NCBI RefSeq assembly: GCF_012396015.1 | Contig: NZ_JAAXOQ010000002.1 | Span: forward strand, 186,001-250,000 | Reading direction: 5' to 3' | Length of the DNA: 64,000 nt | Origin: Tsukamurella spumae | GTDB lineage: Bacteria; Actinomycetota; Actinomycetes; Mycobacteriales; Mycobacteriaceae | Shown: positions 17,808 through 28,138 of the stretch, one piece after another | How positions within the stretch are numbered: position 1 is the first letter of the stretch | How the letters are laid out: each line of letters begins with the position of its first letter | Position numbers and translations under genes: made by a program | The notes under the pieces: model-generated | Databases searched by the model: none | Told to the model about the DNA's origin: nothing | What the model saw: only the letters and a program-made list of their open reading frames with translations

Positions 17808-18047
17808 CTATCCGGTGGTGTTCTGATTCAGTAGAGCGAAGACCTCCGATGCGCGGAAGCGGCGGTGCCCGCCGGGCGTCCGGACGGAGCCGAGGAGGCC
17901 CGCGCCCGCCCATCGCGTGACCGTTTTCGGGTTCACGTTGAACAGAGCGGCCACTTGGCCAGGGGTCATGAGGCGTTCGGGCTGACGGGGCGCCGCGGCG
18001 CGCGGGTCGGCGGAGCGCTGGCTGAGATTCGGGTGTGCCGAGGTCAT
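17808..18047 (-). CDS. BldC-like MerR-type helix-turn-helix regulator
   Basis: The protein is 79 aa, of which residues 26-64 form a winged-helix MerR/excisionase-like DNA-binding domain (LMTPGQVAALFNVNPKTVTR followed by AGAGLLGSVRTPGGHRRF). Such stand-alone domains in actinobacteria belong to the BldC group, developmental or metabolic regulators that bind DNA as chains. An N-terminal tail of about 25 residues is disordered. It is convergent with ccsB, 32 bp away. Confidence 0.8.
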   Translation of the reverse strand: MTSAHPNLSQRSADPRAAAPRQPERLMTPGQVAALFNVNPKTVTRWAGAGLLGSVRTPGGHRRFRASEVFALLNQNTTG

Positions 18048-18146
18048 GATGCCCAGTATGCAGCGATTTGCCCGAGTACTCGAACCTCTATCGGACTGTC
18101 AAGTATTGGTAAAGTCGGATTTCGGACGGGGAGTAGGCTCGATGTC

Positions 18147-18446
18147 ATGACCGATACGGGAGCCGCCAAGCGGGCGCTGGCGCGCGACATTGTTTTGTAT
18201 ACGCTGTTCCGCCTGGCACTCGTCGCGGTGATCGCGGCGGTGTTCTACGGAATCGGTCGGCTGTTCATGGACGATGTCCCCCTCGTGATCGTCTTCCTCT
18301 TCGCTCTCGTCGTCGCCCTTCCGCTGTCGATGGTGGTCGGCAAGGGACTGCGCGGGCGCGTCAATCGCAGCGCCGCGGTGATCGACGCCGCGCGCAAGGA
18401 GAAGCGCGACGATTTCCGTCGCCGACTGCAGGGCGTCGACGAATGA
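18147..18446 (+). CDS. DUF4229-type small membrane protein
   Basis: The protein is 99 aa with two hydrophobic helices (about residues 20-40 and 45-65) and a basic C-terminal cytoplasmic tail ([19 protein letters not shown]). This is the actinobacterial DUF4229 layout, of unknown function. TAGGCT lies 7 nt before the ATG, so the transcript is probably leaderless. It overlaps the next gene by 4 nt (ATGA 18443-18446). Confidence 0.7.
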   Translation: MTDTGAAKRALARDIVLYTLFRLALVAVIAAVFYGIGRLFMDDVPLVIVFLFALVVALPLSMVVGKGLRGRVNRSAAVIDAARKEKRDDFRRRLQGVDE

Positions 18447-19546
18447 CGGTCGTCTGCGATCGGTCCGCGGACCGCGCCTGGGTGGACAACGCGGTGCGGC
18501 TCATCGAGGCCGATGCGCGCCGCAGCGCCGACACGCACCTGCTGCGCTTCCCGCTGGGATCCTGGGCGCAGGGGGCCGGCGGTGGCGTCCAGCTGTACCT
18601 CAAGGACGAGACCACCCACATCACGGGCAGCCTCAAGCACCGTCTGGCCCGGTCCCTGTTCCTCTACTCGCTCTGCAACGGGTGGGTGCGGGAGGGCACC
18701 ACGGTGATCGAGGCGTCGTCGGGGTCCACCGCGGTGTCCGAGGCGTACTTCGCCAAGCTGATCGGCCTGCCCTTCGTGGCAGTGATGACGCGGAGCACGT
18801 CGCCGGCGAAGGTCGCGCTCATCGAGCGTGAGGGTGGCACCTGCCATTTCGTCGACCGCGCGGACGAGGTGTACACCGAGGCCGCGCGCCTCGCCCGGGA
18901 CCTGGGTGGGCACTACATGGACCAGTTCACGCACGCCGAGCGGGCGACCGACTGGCGCGGGAACAACAACATCGCCGACTCGATCTTCTCGCAGCTGTCC
19001 TTGGAGGAGCATCCGGAGCCGGCGTGGATCGTGGTCGGCGCGGGCACCGGCGGGACCTCCGCCACGATCGGCCGGTACATCCGCTACCGCCGGCACGCCA
19101 CGCGCCTGTGCGTCGTCGACCCGGAGAACTCCAGCTTCCTGCCCGGCTTCCAGGCGGGGGACTGCTCGATCGAGACGGGTGAGTCCTCGCGGATCGAGGG
19201 CATCGGCCGCCCGCGGGTCGAGCCCTCCTTCATCCCCGAGATCGTGGACCGCATGATCGGCGTACCCGACGCCGGCTCGATCGCCGCGGCCCGCATCGCC
19301 TCCGCGATGCTCGGGCGGCGCGTCGGCGGATCCACGGGCACGAACCTGTGGGGCGCGTTCGGCGTGATCGCGGAGATGATCGAGGCGGGCCGGTCCGGCA
19401 GCGTCGTCACGCTCCTCGCCGATGACGGTGACCGCTACCTCGACACCTATTTCGACGATGCCTGGGTCGCGTCGAAGGGGTTCGATCTCATCCCGCCCAC
19501 GCTCACCGTCGAACGGTTCCTGACGGACGGTTCCTGGCGGGAGTAG
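18443..19546 (+). CDS. PLP-dependent cysteine synthase-family protein, Cds1-like
   Basis: The protein is 367 aa, fold-type II PLP enzyme. The PLP lysine is at residue 65 in [15 protein letters not shown], the phosphate-type loop is [12 protein letters not shown], and a [12 protein letters not shown] loop follows near residue 200. It looks closest to mycobacterial Rv3684/Cds1, which breaks L-cysteine into H2S, ammonia and pyruvate, rather than to CysK or CysM, because of the extra C-terminal segment and the SLKHRLA active-site context. The assignment to Cds1 is by resemblance from memory; cystathionine beta-synthase-like or other activity is possible. Coupled to the DUF4229 gene. Confidence 0.7.
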   Translation: MTVVCDRSADRAWVDNAVRLIEADARRSADTHLLRFPLGSWAQGAGGGVQLYLKDETTHITGSLKHRLARSLFLYSLCNGWVREGTTVIEASSGSTAVSEAYFAKLIGLPFVAVMTRSTSPAKVALIEREGGTCHFVDRADEVYTEAARLARDLGGHYMDQFTHAERATDWRGNNNIADSIFSQLSLEEHPEPAWIVVGAGTGGTSATIGRYIRYRRHATRLCVVDPENSSFLPGFQAGDCSIETGESSRIEGIGRPRVEPSFIPEIVDRMIGVPDAGSIAAARIASAMLGRRVGGSTGTNLWGAFGVIAEMIEAGRSGSVVTLLADDGDRYLDTYFDDAWVASKGFDLIPPTLTVERFLTDGSWRE

Positions 19547-19595
19547 GCCCGACGTGCTCTGCTGGCATGTCGGACCGAGGTGGTGTCCTTGTCCA

Positions 19596-19682
19596 GAAAG
19601 CCATGCGTGGGAAGCATGGCAGGCGAAACTGCAGGTAAAGGCTAGTTTTGCGCAGCGAGTCATGCGTCTCGCGCATGGCTCG
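19596..19682. repeat. Double-hairpin repeat element, copy A
   Basis: Two palindromes lie about 60 bp apart: GCCATGC-N7-GCATGGC (19600-19620) and AGTCATGCG-N5-CGCATGGCT (19658-19680), with a linker containing GGCTAGTTTTGCGC. The whole unit matches, in reverse orientation and with mismatches, the element at 20325-20411. It lies between the convergent ends of the Cds1-like gene and the LysR gene, so it could also act as a terminator. Confidence 0.75.
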
Positions 19683-19693
19683 CAGGTCGACGG

Positions 19694-20245
19694 CTACACG
19701 CGTAGCAGGAACTCGGCCATCTCCGCGGACGGATCGGGTCGATTCAGGAGCTCGACCCGGGAGTCGCGCATTGCCTTGACGACGCGGGTCTCCAGATCCT
19801 CCTCGCCTGGACCGCTGCGCAGCACCATCGCGATCTCGACCTCGCCGGCGAGCAGAGCCGCGAGTGGATCGTCGAGGATCACCTCCTCGGTGTGGGGAGT
19901 GTGCTCCCGGTTCCAGCGGATCATCGTGCTCTCCAGGTGCGCGGGCAGCGGAACGTCGGCACGATGGGCCAGACGGAACGACGCGGGGCGGTCGGTACCC
20001 AGGGTGCTGAGCTCGTCGAAACCGCCCACGATTCGTTCTATCAGCGCGATCGCCGACCGCGCGCCCACTTCCAGTTGCGAGCCCGCGACGCCACGTCGGA
20101 AGAGGGAGAATCCCACCTGCGCCTCCACTGCCGCGACGGACCGCGTGACGGTGGACTGAGCGACGCCGTGGATCCGCGCCGCCTCACTGATGCTGTGGGT
20201 GCGCGCGACCGTAGCCACCACTCGCAACCGTTCGATGTCGGACAT
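19694..20245 (-). CDS. Short LysR-type transcriptional regulator
   Basis: The protein is 183 aa. The N-terminal 60 residues form a LysR-type winged helix (ERLRVVATVARTHSISEAAR followed by GVAQSTVTRSVAAVEAQVGF and LFRR). The effector domain is only about 110 aa, against about 220 in ordinary LysR proteins, so it is either a reduced form or a truncated gene; the frame is intact and ends cleanly. TACCGT 6 nt before the ATG suggests a leaderless transcript. It is the only gene between the two inverted double-hairpin elements, which makes it look like a discrete inserted or regulated unit. Confidence 0.75.
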   Translation of the reverse strand: MSDIERLRVVATVARTHSISEAARIHGVAQSTVTRSVAAVEAQVGFSLFRRGVAGSQLEVGARSAIALIERIVGGFDELSTLGTDRPASFRLAHRADVPLPAHLESTMIRWNREHTPHTEEVILDDPLAALLAGEVEIAMVLRSGPGEEDLETRVVKAMRDSRVELLNRPDPSAEMAEFLLRV

Positions 20246-20324
20246 GCCGAGACGGTACCGCTGGGCGCTGACGACTCTTCGCCTCTGCCAGGGACGTGAT
20301 CGGCGGTGCGGTCGGTCGAGTATC

Positions 20325-20411
20325 GGAGCCATGCGTGGACTGCATGGCTCGGTTGGGGAAAACATAGTCTGAAGTGCGCATATTTCAGCCATGCGTCGCG
20401 CGCATGGCTTC
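20325..20411. repeat. Double-hairpin repeat element, copy B (inverted)
   Basis: Palindromes AGCCATGC-N7-GCATGGCT (20327-20349) and AGCCATGCG-N5-CGCATGGCT (20387-20409) are separated by 37 bp. The reverse complement lines up with copy A over both hairpins and the GACTATGTTTT part of the linker. It lies between the 3' end of menA and the 5' side of the LysR gene. Confidence 0.75.
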
Positions 20412-20427
20412 TAGGGCGGCGCCTACG

Positions 20428-21306
20428 TCACGCCCCCAGGAACAGCCCGACCGCGGCGCCGAGGGACCAGACGAGCATCGCGAGGCCGGTCTGGGCGATG
20501 CCCGGGATCAGATCGCGGCCCCGGCCGCCGCGGACCACCGGGAGCGCGGCGCGCACGGCGAGCGGCGCGGACAGCAGGGTCAGCAGCGCCCACGGTGTGC
20601 AGACGAGGGCCAGCACCAGGCCCAGCACCGTCGGGACGGTCACCAGGACGGCGAACAGGACGCGCGTGCGGGCGTCGCCGAGTCGGACCGCGAGGGTGAT
20701 CTTGCCCGACTCGCGATCGGTGGGGATGTCGCGCAGGTTGTTGGCGACGAGGACCGCCGAGCTGTACGCGCCCACCGCGCACGCGCACAACCACCCCGCA
20801 CCGTCGACCATCCCGGCCTGCACGAACTGCGTGCCGAGCACCGCGACCAGGCCGAAGAACACGAACACCGCGATCTCGCCGAAGCCGAGGTAGCCGTACG
20901 GTCTCGAGCCGCCCGTGTAGAACCACGCGCCCGCGACGCACACCGCACCCACGAGGATCAGCCACCACGCGCCGGCGAGCAGCGAGAGCACGACGCCCGC
21001 GACGCCCGCCAGGCCGAAGCAGCAGAACGCCGCCCGCTTGACCGCCGCGGGGGAGGCGAGCCCGGAGCCGACGAGGCGCAGCGGGCCGACGCGGTCGTCG
21101 TCGGTGCCGCGGACGCCGTCCGAGTAGTCGTTGGCGAAGTTCACGCTGATGATCAGCGACAGGGAGACCACCAGGGCGAGCGCGGCCCGCGGCCAGTTCT
21201 CCAGACCGGAGAAGCCCGCCGCCCCCGTGCCCGCGATGACCGGGGCGATCGCGTTCGGGAACGTGCGGGGCCGGGCTCCTTCGAGCCACTGCGCGGGGGT
21301 TGCCAT
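20428..21306 (-). CDS. menA: 1,4-dihydroxy-2-naphthoate polyprenyltransferase
   Basis: The protein is 292 aa with about eight membrane helices, UbiA superfamily. The first Asp-rich motif is [17 protein letters not shown] at residues 59-75, and the second is [14 protein letters not shown], both needed for binding prenyl diphosphate through Mg2+. It joins the prenyl chain to DHNA, the membrane step of menaquinone synthesis. TAGGGT 6 nt before the ATG points to a leaderless transcript. The other men genes are elsewhere in this window. Confidence 0.95.
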   Translation of the reverse strand: MATPAQWLEGARPRTFPNAIAPVIAGTGAAGFSGLENWPRAALALVVSLSLIISVNFANDYSDGVRGTDDDRVGPLRLVGSGLASPAAVKRAAFCCFGLAGVAGVVLSLLAGAWWLILVGAVCVAGAWFYTGGSRPYGYLGFGEIAVFVFFGLVAVLGTQFVQAGMVDGAGWLCACAVGAYSSAVLVANNLRDIPTDRESGKITLAVRLGDARTRVLFAVLVTVPTVLGLVLALVCTPWALLTLLSAPLAVRAALPVVRGGRGRDLIPGIAQTGLAMLVWSLGAAVGLFLGA

Positions 21307-21326
21307 GCGACCACCCTATGCAGTGG

Positions 21327-23120
<1,794 letters not shown>

Positions 23121-23156
23121 GGTTCTCCGATCCGGGGCTGACTACTGCCGAGCGAT

Positions 23157-23176
23157 CTTACTCAGCGGTAAGCTTA
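23157..23176 (-). promoter_or_regulatory. Operator and -10 region of the acyl-CoA dehydrogenase gene
   Basis: CTTACTCAGCGGTAAG (23157-23172) is an inverted repeat with CTTAC/GTAAG ends. On the minus strand it begins inside a TAAGCT -10 candidate (23176-23171) that has TTCACG 17 nt upstream. Read on the minus strand the core is TTACCGCTGAGTAA, similar in length and ends to the TTACCGGCCGGTAG site at the acyl-CoA oxidase gene. Confidence 0.45.
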
Positions 23177-23221
23177 GACCAGATTCCTTCAGTCGTGAAT
23201 ATTTGTGACCTCCGCCGCCTC

Positions 23222-24367
23222 CTACCGCGCGCGCCACGCGGCGGACTGCTGCGCCGCGATGGACACCAGCCGGTCCAGACCGAAGTTCATGTCCAGCAGG
23301 TGGGTGCTGAACAGCGGCAGCTCGTTGATCGACTGCGGCACCGTCATGCTGATCCGGTACATGCTGTGCCGGTTGACGTCCTCGCACCGGCCCACTCCGC
23401 GCCCCTTGCTGACGGTCCACGTGCTCGCGGAGGTCGGCAGGCCGTCGGGGAAGGTCGTGTAGGTCATGAGCGCCGAGATGATCCCGAACGAGTAGGGCTC
23501 GCTCGGGACCGTCACGCCGACCGCGCCCCGCTCGCCGGACAGCGGGCCGGGATCGGTGCAGGCGATGTGCTTGCCCGCGCCGAAGGGCAGCTCCATCGAG
23601 TGCGAGAGCAGGTCGAGATCCGTGTTGCCGAACAGGGAGAGCACCGGCGGCGCGATGTCGGTGGAGTACGCGACGACGCAGCCGAACTCGCCGCGCCGCG
23701 TGCACAGGGGGACGTTCCGGAAGTCGCCGCCCGTGGTGCTGCCGGCGGCCGTGGTGACATTGCCGCCCATCAGGAAGGCACCGACGAGACGGTTCCGGAC
23801 CGCCGCGTTACCATCGATCTCGTCCCGGATCAGCTTGCGCAGCATCATCGTTCCCTGCGAGTGTCCGATGAGCACCACTCCGCGGCCGCGGTTGTCCCGG
23901 GCGAGGTACTCGCGCCACGCCCTGCGCACCGACTCGTAGGCGGTGTCCGCCGCGGGCTTGATGTGCAGCAGCATCGTGGGCGTCAGGCCGATGAGCGTGA
24001 TCTGCGGGTAGACGGGCGCGAACACGCGGCACATCGACCCGAACCGCGCGGCCTGGAACCGGGCGATCGAGTCGACCTCGGGCATCCGGACCGGGTTCGC
24101 GTTGAGCGCCACCTGATTGGTCACCGTCGGGTAGACGTAGAAGCAGTCCACGGCCTTGTCGGCGTCGGTGATCCGGCGGGCCGGGGTCACCTCTCCCGTG
24201 CCGAGGTCCGTGGTGTCGGTGGGGAGGGTGCACGGGTTCGCGGTCCCCGGCCGGCACATCCAGGTGGTCGACGGTGCGCCCTGCGCGGCCCCGGCGGCCA
24301 GGCTCGCTCCCAGCGTGAGCGCGGCCACCGTTGCCACGAGCCTGCGGGTGAATCCTGTGATCGTCAC
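23222..24367 (-). CDS. Secreted DUF3089 alpha/beta hydrolase
   Basis: The protein is 381 aa. A signal peptide covers about residues 1-30 (RRLVATVAALTLGASLAAGAAQGA). The body matches DUF3089: DCFYVYPTVTNQ, FRNVP, and the nucleophile elbow LIGHSQGTMML near residue 180. Four to six cysteines suggest disulfides outside the cell. It is probably an esterase or lipase acting on envelope or exogenous lipids; the substrate is unknown. It starts with GTG (24365-24367), preceded by TATCTT at the leaderless distance of 6 nt; the longer frame to 25264 is a shadow of menE. Confidence 0.85.
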   Translation of the reverse strand: MTITGFTRRLVATVAALTLGASLAAGAAQGAPSTTWMCRPGTANPCTLPTDTTDLGTGEVTPARRITDADKAVDCFYVYPTVTNQVALNANPVRMPEVDSIARFQAARFGSMCRVFAPVYPQITLIGLTPTMLLHIKPAADTAYESVRRAWREYLARDNRGRGVVLIGHSQGTMMLRKLIRDEIDGNAAVRNRLVGAFLMGGNVTTAAGSTTGGDFRNVPLCTRRGEFGCVVAYSTDIAPPVLSLFGNTDLDLLSHSMELPFGAGKHIACTDPGPLSGERGAVGVTVPSEPYSFGIISALMTYTTFPDGLPTSASTWTVSKGRGVGRCEDVNRHSMYRISMTVPQSINELPLFSTHLLDMNFGLDRLVSIAAQQSAAWRAR

Positions 24368-24396
24368 GGGCCAAAGATAAACCCACGGTACTCGGA

Positions 24397-25551
24397 TTAT
24401 GCCGGTACTGCATAAATGGTCGCCAGTGCCCGGCGGTCGACCTTGCCCGGCCCACGACGCGGCAGCGTGTCCAGCAGGTACACCGCGCGCGGCGCCGCAG
24501 TCCGGTCCAGTTCGGCCTCCACCGCCCGCCGCAGCGCCTCGACGGTGACTGCGCTCTCCGGCGTGCCCGGGGCCCGGACGACCGCCGCCGCGACGCGCTG
24601 GCCCAGCCGGGGATCGGGCTGTGCGAACACCGCGACCTCCGCGATTCCGGGCACCCGCGCGAGGACGGCCTCGACGACCTGGGGCAGCACCGTCAGGCCA
24701 CCGGTCGAGATGGCCTCGTCGAGCCGGCCCGTGACGGACAGGACACCGTCGGACAGGGTTCCCGCATCGTCGGTGCGGAAGAATCCCGGCTCCGCGAAAG
24801 CGGGGTGATCGGGCAGGTCGCGGTAGCCGAGGGCCACCGTCGGGCCGCCGAGCACGACCCGCGATTCCGGGCCGTCCAGGCGGATCTCGACGCCGGGGAG
24901 GGGCACTCCGTCGTACACGCAGCCCCCGGCGGTCTCGCTCATGCCGTACGTGCGGACCATCCGGATGCCGGCGGCGAGCGCCGCCTCCCGGACCGGCGCG
25001 GGGCACGCGGCGCCGCCGATGAGGACGCCGTCGAAGCGGGCCAGGGCGTCGGTGGCCGCGGGGTCGGCGAGGACCTTGATGAGCTGGGTCGGTACCAGGG
25101 AGACGTACCGACGGTCCGCGGTCATCGCGGCGTGGGCGGGGGCGAGGGACGCGGGATCGAATCCGCCGCGGACGTCGAGCTGCGTGGGCGCGTGCCCGGC
25201 GGCCAGGGAGCGCAGCATCACCTGCACCCCCGCGACGTGGTGCGGCGGCATCGCGAGCAGCCACTGGCCCTCGCCGCCGAGCCGTTCGTGCGTGCCCGTG
25301 GCGCTGGCGGTCAGGTTCTCGCGGGTGAGCATCGCGCCCTTCGGCGTGCCCGTGCTGCCCGAGGTCGCGACCACGAGGGCGGCCCTGTCGTCGATGGGTT
25401 CGCCCGCGGCGAGCACCTCGGTGAGCCGGGCGGCCGCGCGCGGATCCTGCGCGGGAACCGGCAACCAGGCCGGAGCGGTGCCGGTGAGGAGCGCCTCCAG
25501 CTGCGGGAGGGCGGATTCGACGGTGTCGATCGGCAGCGGCTCGAGAATCAC
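24397..25551 (-). CDS. menE: o-Succinylbenzoate-CoA ligase
   Basis: The protein is 384 aa, a short member of the adenylate-forming enzyme superfamily. The AMP-binding P-loop is VATSGSTGTPKGAML near residue 63, the adenine motif is RTYGMSETAGGC, and a late DEAISTGGLTVLPQVVEAVL carries the hinge. It is shorter than E. coli MenE (about 450 aa), like the mycobacterial enzyme. It activates o-succinylbenzoate for MenB. It starts with GTG 9 bp after the upstream DUF3349 gene, an order (menE, DUF3349, small membrane protein, pitA) that matches M. tuberculosis as I recall it. Confidence 0.93.
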   Translation of the reverse strand: MILEPLPIDTVESALPQLEALLTGTAPAWLPVPAQDPRAAARLTEVLAAGEPIDDRAALVVATSGSTGTPKGAMLTRENLTASATGTHERLGGEGQWLLAMPPHHVAGVQVMLRSLAAGHAPTQLDVRGGFDPASLAPAHAAMTADRRYVSLVPTQLIKVLADPAATDALARFDGVLIGGAACPAPVREAALAAGIRMVRTYGMSETAGGCVYDGVPLPGVEIRLDGPESRVVLGGPTVALGYRDLPDHPAFAEPGFFRTDDAGTLSDGVLSVTGRLDEAISTGGLTVLPQVVEAVLARVPGIAEVAVFAQPDPRLGQRVAAAVVRAPGTPESAVTVEALRRAVEAELDRTAAPRAVYLLDTLPRRGPGKVDRRALATIYAVPA

Positions 25552-25560
25552 CCGATCAGG

Positions 25561-25911
25561 CTACTGCGAGTCGCGGCGGTGGTAATCCGGGTCTAGGGGG
25601 GAGTTGTCGAAGGGCCAGCCCTTGCGCTCGAGGCGCTCGCGGACCCGGGCGATGTCCTTCTCGAGCGGCAGCTCGTGGGTGTGACCGCTGATGGCGACAC
25701 CGGCGTCGACGCGGGTGATCGGGTCGAGGCCGGCCTCCGTGAGGTGCGCCTCGTCGATCAGCTCGCGCGCGACCTCCTTCACCTCGTCCTTGGTCAGCTG
25801 ACGATCGAGGAGCGCGAGGAGCGGCTGGTAATCCGTGCTGGGCACGCCGTCGGGATAGCCGGCACGCAGCCAGTCCACGATCTTGGCGAGAAAGCCCGAA
25901 CTCGAACTCAT
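25561..25911 (-). CDS. DUF3349 domain protein
   Basis: The protein is 116 aa. Residues 1-45 (KIVDWLRAGYPDGVPSTDY followed by LLALLDRQLTKDEVKEVA) fit DUF3349, a small helical domain found in mycobacteria next to menE. The C-terminal third is extended by a charged tail not seen in its paralogue at 26058-26369. No function is known. It is 9 bp upstream of menE and separated from the paralogue by a hairpin terminator. Confidence 0.8.
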   Translation of the reverse strand: MSSSSGFLAKIVDWLRAGYPDGVPSTDYQPLLALLDRQLTKDEVKEVARELIDEAHLTEAGLDPITRVDAGVAISGHTHELPLEKDIARVRERLERKGWPFDNSPLDPDYHRRDSQ

Positions 25912-25983
25912 GAGCGCTTCACCTCCGGTGCAGTGCGCCGCGCGGCGCTGGGTATTGCAATGTCATAGGGGACGGTACTGCGA

Positions 25984-26020
25984 ACGGCCCCCTATGCGTG
26001 TGACCAGCATAAGGGGCCGT
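25984..26020 (-). terminator. Hairpin terminator between the two DUF3349 genes
   Basis: ACGGCCCCCTATGC (25984-25997) pairs with GCATAAGGGGCCGT (26007-26020), 14 bp with one mismatch and a 9-nt loop. It stops readthrough from the pitA side on the minus strand, so the menE unit needs its own promoter in 25912-25983. No clear U tract follows, as is common in actinobacteria. Confidence 0.65.
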
Positions 26021-26057
26021 CAGCGTGCTGTCGCCATCGACAGCGGGTGAACCTCGC

Positions 26058-26369
26058 TCAGTGCGCGAAGCCGGTGAGCGGCCAGCCGCCCGCGGCGAGC
26101 TTGCTCGCGACCTGACGCAGGTCGGTATCGCTGGGGTCGGACTGCGTCACCTTGGTGATCGCCGCCTCGATCTGCTCGCGGTGCACCTCGTCGGGCCGAT
26201 TCGCGAGGATGCGGCCGATGACGGAGTTCACCTCGTCCTCGGTGAGCTGCTTCTTGAGCAGCGCGAGGAGCGGGAAGTAGTCCTTCGGGGGGACGCCCTC
26301 GGGGTAGCCGGCGCGCAGCCAGTCGAGGACCTGGGTGAGGACGCCGTCCTGCGTGTTCTCGGTGGTCAT
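26058..26369 (-). CDS. DUF3349 domain protein, paralogue
   Basis: The protein is 103 aa and opens with the same fold as its neighbour (VLDWLRAGYPEGVPPKDYFP and LLALLKKQLTEDEVNSVI). It ends with a shared LAAGGWPL element. The two copies share about half of their first 45 residues, a clear old duplication. It is 10 bp after a small membrane protein gene and upstream of a terminator. Function unknown. Confidence 0.8.
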   Translation of the reverse strand: MTTENTQDGVLTQVLDWLRAGYPEGVPPKDYFPLLALLKKQLTEDEVNSVIGRILANRPDEVHREQIEAAITKVTQSDPSDTDLRQVASKLAAGGWPLTGFAH

Positions 26370-26379
26370 GCTGGATTCC

Positions 26380-26679
26380 CTACTTGTCGACGAGGGTGGG
26401 GTAGATGTGCTCGAAGCTGACCTTCATGCCGAAGCCCGAGGACACGATGATCAGGATGCCGAGCACGATCGCGGCGATGACGATCAGGAAGGCGACCGCG
26501 GCGAGGACATTGCCGAGCGGGTTCGGCTGATGGACGGTGCCGTCCTCCCGCTCGTGGCCGTTGCCGATCGCGAGGCCGCGCACGCCCACAGCGAACAGGG
26601 CGGGCAGGCCGGCGCCGAGGATCAGGCCGATGAGGAGGATCTTCCAGACGGACTCGAGGACGAGCTTGATGGTTTCCAT
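26380..26679 (-). CDS. Small two-helix membrane protein
   Basis: The protein is 99 aa with membrane helices at about residues 12-33 (ILLIGLILGAGLPALFAVGV) and 53-75 (NVLAAVAFLIVIAAIVLGIL). The intervening loop is charged. It lies between pitA and DUF3349 as in M. tuberculosis (Rv0544c position, from memory). Because it is 14 bp from pitA it may assist or modulate the phosphate carrier, but this is inference. Confidence 0.75.
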   Translation of the reverse strand: METIKLVLESVWKILLIGLILGAGLPALFAVGVRGLAIGNGHEREDGTVHQPNPLGNVLAAVAFLIVIAAIVLGILIIVSSGFGMKVSFEHIYPTLVDK

Positions 26680-26693
26680 GCTGTGTTGGCCCC

Positions 26694-27932
26694 TTAGACC
26701 TTGGCCTCAGCGGGGGTGACGCTGTGCGTCTCCTCGTCCCACTCGGCGTTGACGTTGTTGCTGTCGACCTTCTGCTGCTGCGCGCGCCAGTACATGTACC
26801 CGGACAGCGCGACGAGGATCGCGAACGCGACCAGCGGGCCGGCCAGCGTGGGGATCTTCGCGGCGACGAGCCACATGACGGCGCCCACGAGTGCGGCGGC
26901 CGGGAGTGTGATGACCCACGCGGCGACCATGCGGCCGGCGATGTTCCACCGCACCTTGGCGCCGGGCTTGCCGACACCCGAGCCGAGGATCGAGCCGGTG
27001 GCGACGTGGGTGGTCGAGAGCGCGAAGCCGAGGTGGCTCGACGCGAGGATGATCGTGGCCGACGAGGCCTCGGCCGCCATGCCCTGCGGGGAGCTGATCT
27101 CGATCAGGCCCTTGCCGAGCGTGCGGATGATGCGCCAGCCGCCGAGGTAGGTGCCCAGCGCGATCGCCAGGGCGCAGGCGAACTTGACCCAGAGCGGGAC
27201 GCCGTGGGTGTCGTGCCACGCGAACGGGCCCGTGGAGTCCGGGGTCGAAGCGCTGTAGCCGATCAGGGCCAGGGTGATGACGCCCATCGTCTTCTGCGCG
27301 TCGTTGGTGCCGTGCGCCAGCGAGACCAGCGAGGCGGTGCCGATCTGGCCCCAGCGGAAGCCCTCCTCGGTGAACCGCTCCGCGACTCCCGCGACGATGC
27401 GGAAGATGAGGAAGGTGCCGACGGCGGCGACGATGCCGGCGACGACCGGCGAGAACAGCGCGGGCATGATGACCTTGCCGACGACACCGTCGATCTTGCC
27501 GTGGCCGACCCAGACGACTCCGGCGCCCGAGGCGAGTGCGGCACCGATCATGCCGCCGAACAGCGCGTGCGAGCTCGAGCTCGGCAGGCCGAGGAGCCAG
27601 GTCAGCAGGTTCCAGATGATGCCGCCGATGAGGCCGGCCATCACGATGATGAGCAGCGCGCGACCGTGCTGCGTCGTGAACTCGGTCTTCGGGGATCCGT
27701 CCTTGTTCTGGATCTTGATCACCGCGTTGGTCACGGTGAGGGCGACCTCGACGGACAGGAACGCGCCGACCAGGTTCAGGATCGCCGACAGAGTCACCGC
27801 CGTCTTCGGCTTCAGGGCACCGGTCGCGATGGATGTCGCCATCGCGTTGCCCGTGTCGTGGAAGCCGTTGGTGAAGTCGAAGGCGAGTGCCGTCACGATC
27901 ACCAACAGCAGGATGATGAGTTCGCTGTTCAT
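26694..27932 (-). CDS. pitA: Inorganic phosphate transporter, PitA family
   Basis: The protein is 412 aa with about ten membrane helices. Both PiT signatures are visible: FDFTNGFHDTGNAMATSIATG near residue 20 and SLAHGTNDAQKTMGV near residue 220. It imports metal-phosphate by proton symport with low affinity. The ATG at 27932 is used because the TMs begin at once; CACTAT lies 6 nt before it, close to a leaderless promoter. The frame to 28022 adds only a basic stretch. Confidence 0.95.
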   Translation of the reverse strand: MNSELIILLLVIVTALAFDFTNGFHDTGNAMATSIATGALKPKTAVTLSAILNLVGAFLSVEVALTVTNAVIKIQNKDGSPKTEFTTQHGRALLIIVMAGLIGGIIWNLLTWLLGLPSSSSHALFGGMIGAALASGAGVVWVGHGKIDGVVGKVIMPALFSPVVAGIVAAVGTFLIFRIVAGVAERFTEEGFRWGQIGTASLVSLAHGTNDAQKTMGVITLALIGYSASTPDSTGPFAWHDTHGVPLWVKFACALAIALGTYLGGWRIIRTLGKGLIEISSPQGMAAEASSATIILASSHLGFALSTTHVATGSILGSGVGKPGAKVRWNIAGRMVAAWVITLPAAALVGAVMWLVAAKIPTLAGPLVAFAILVALSGYMYWRAQQQKVDSNNVNAEWDEETHSVTPAEAKV

Positions 27933-28126
27933 GGTGAAAATAGTGCGGCCCCAGGGGCTGTTCCGCCAAACGGGTGAGATGCGCTCGACACCCCTCTGAC
28001 CTGCAGATTCTTGACCGTCCAACCATCGTTCATCAGATGTTCATTCAGGGCGCTCTCAGAATCTCCCTATCGAGTCCGTTTTGTCCGATTCGGAGAGCTG
28101 AGTCGGAACGCCTGATATGCCGCGAC

Positions 28127-28132
28127 TACTAT
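28127..28132 (+). promoter_or_regulatory. -10 box of a leaderless EmbR-like gene
   Basis: TACTAT ends 6 nt before the ATG at 28139, so the A of the start codon would be the first base of the transcript. A -35 is not obvious. The 206-bp gap from pitA (27933-28138) holds nothing else I can name. Confidence 0.45.
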
Positions 28133-28138
28133 TCCGGC

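Noticed and set aside
24397-25264. Extension of the DUF3089 gene up to 25264
   Set aside because: The upstream frame is antisense-shadowed menE sequence; the signal peptide begins at the GTG at 24367.
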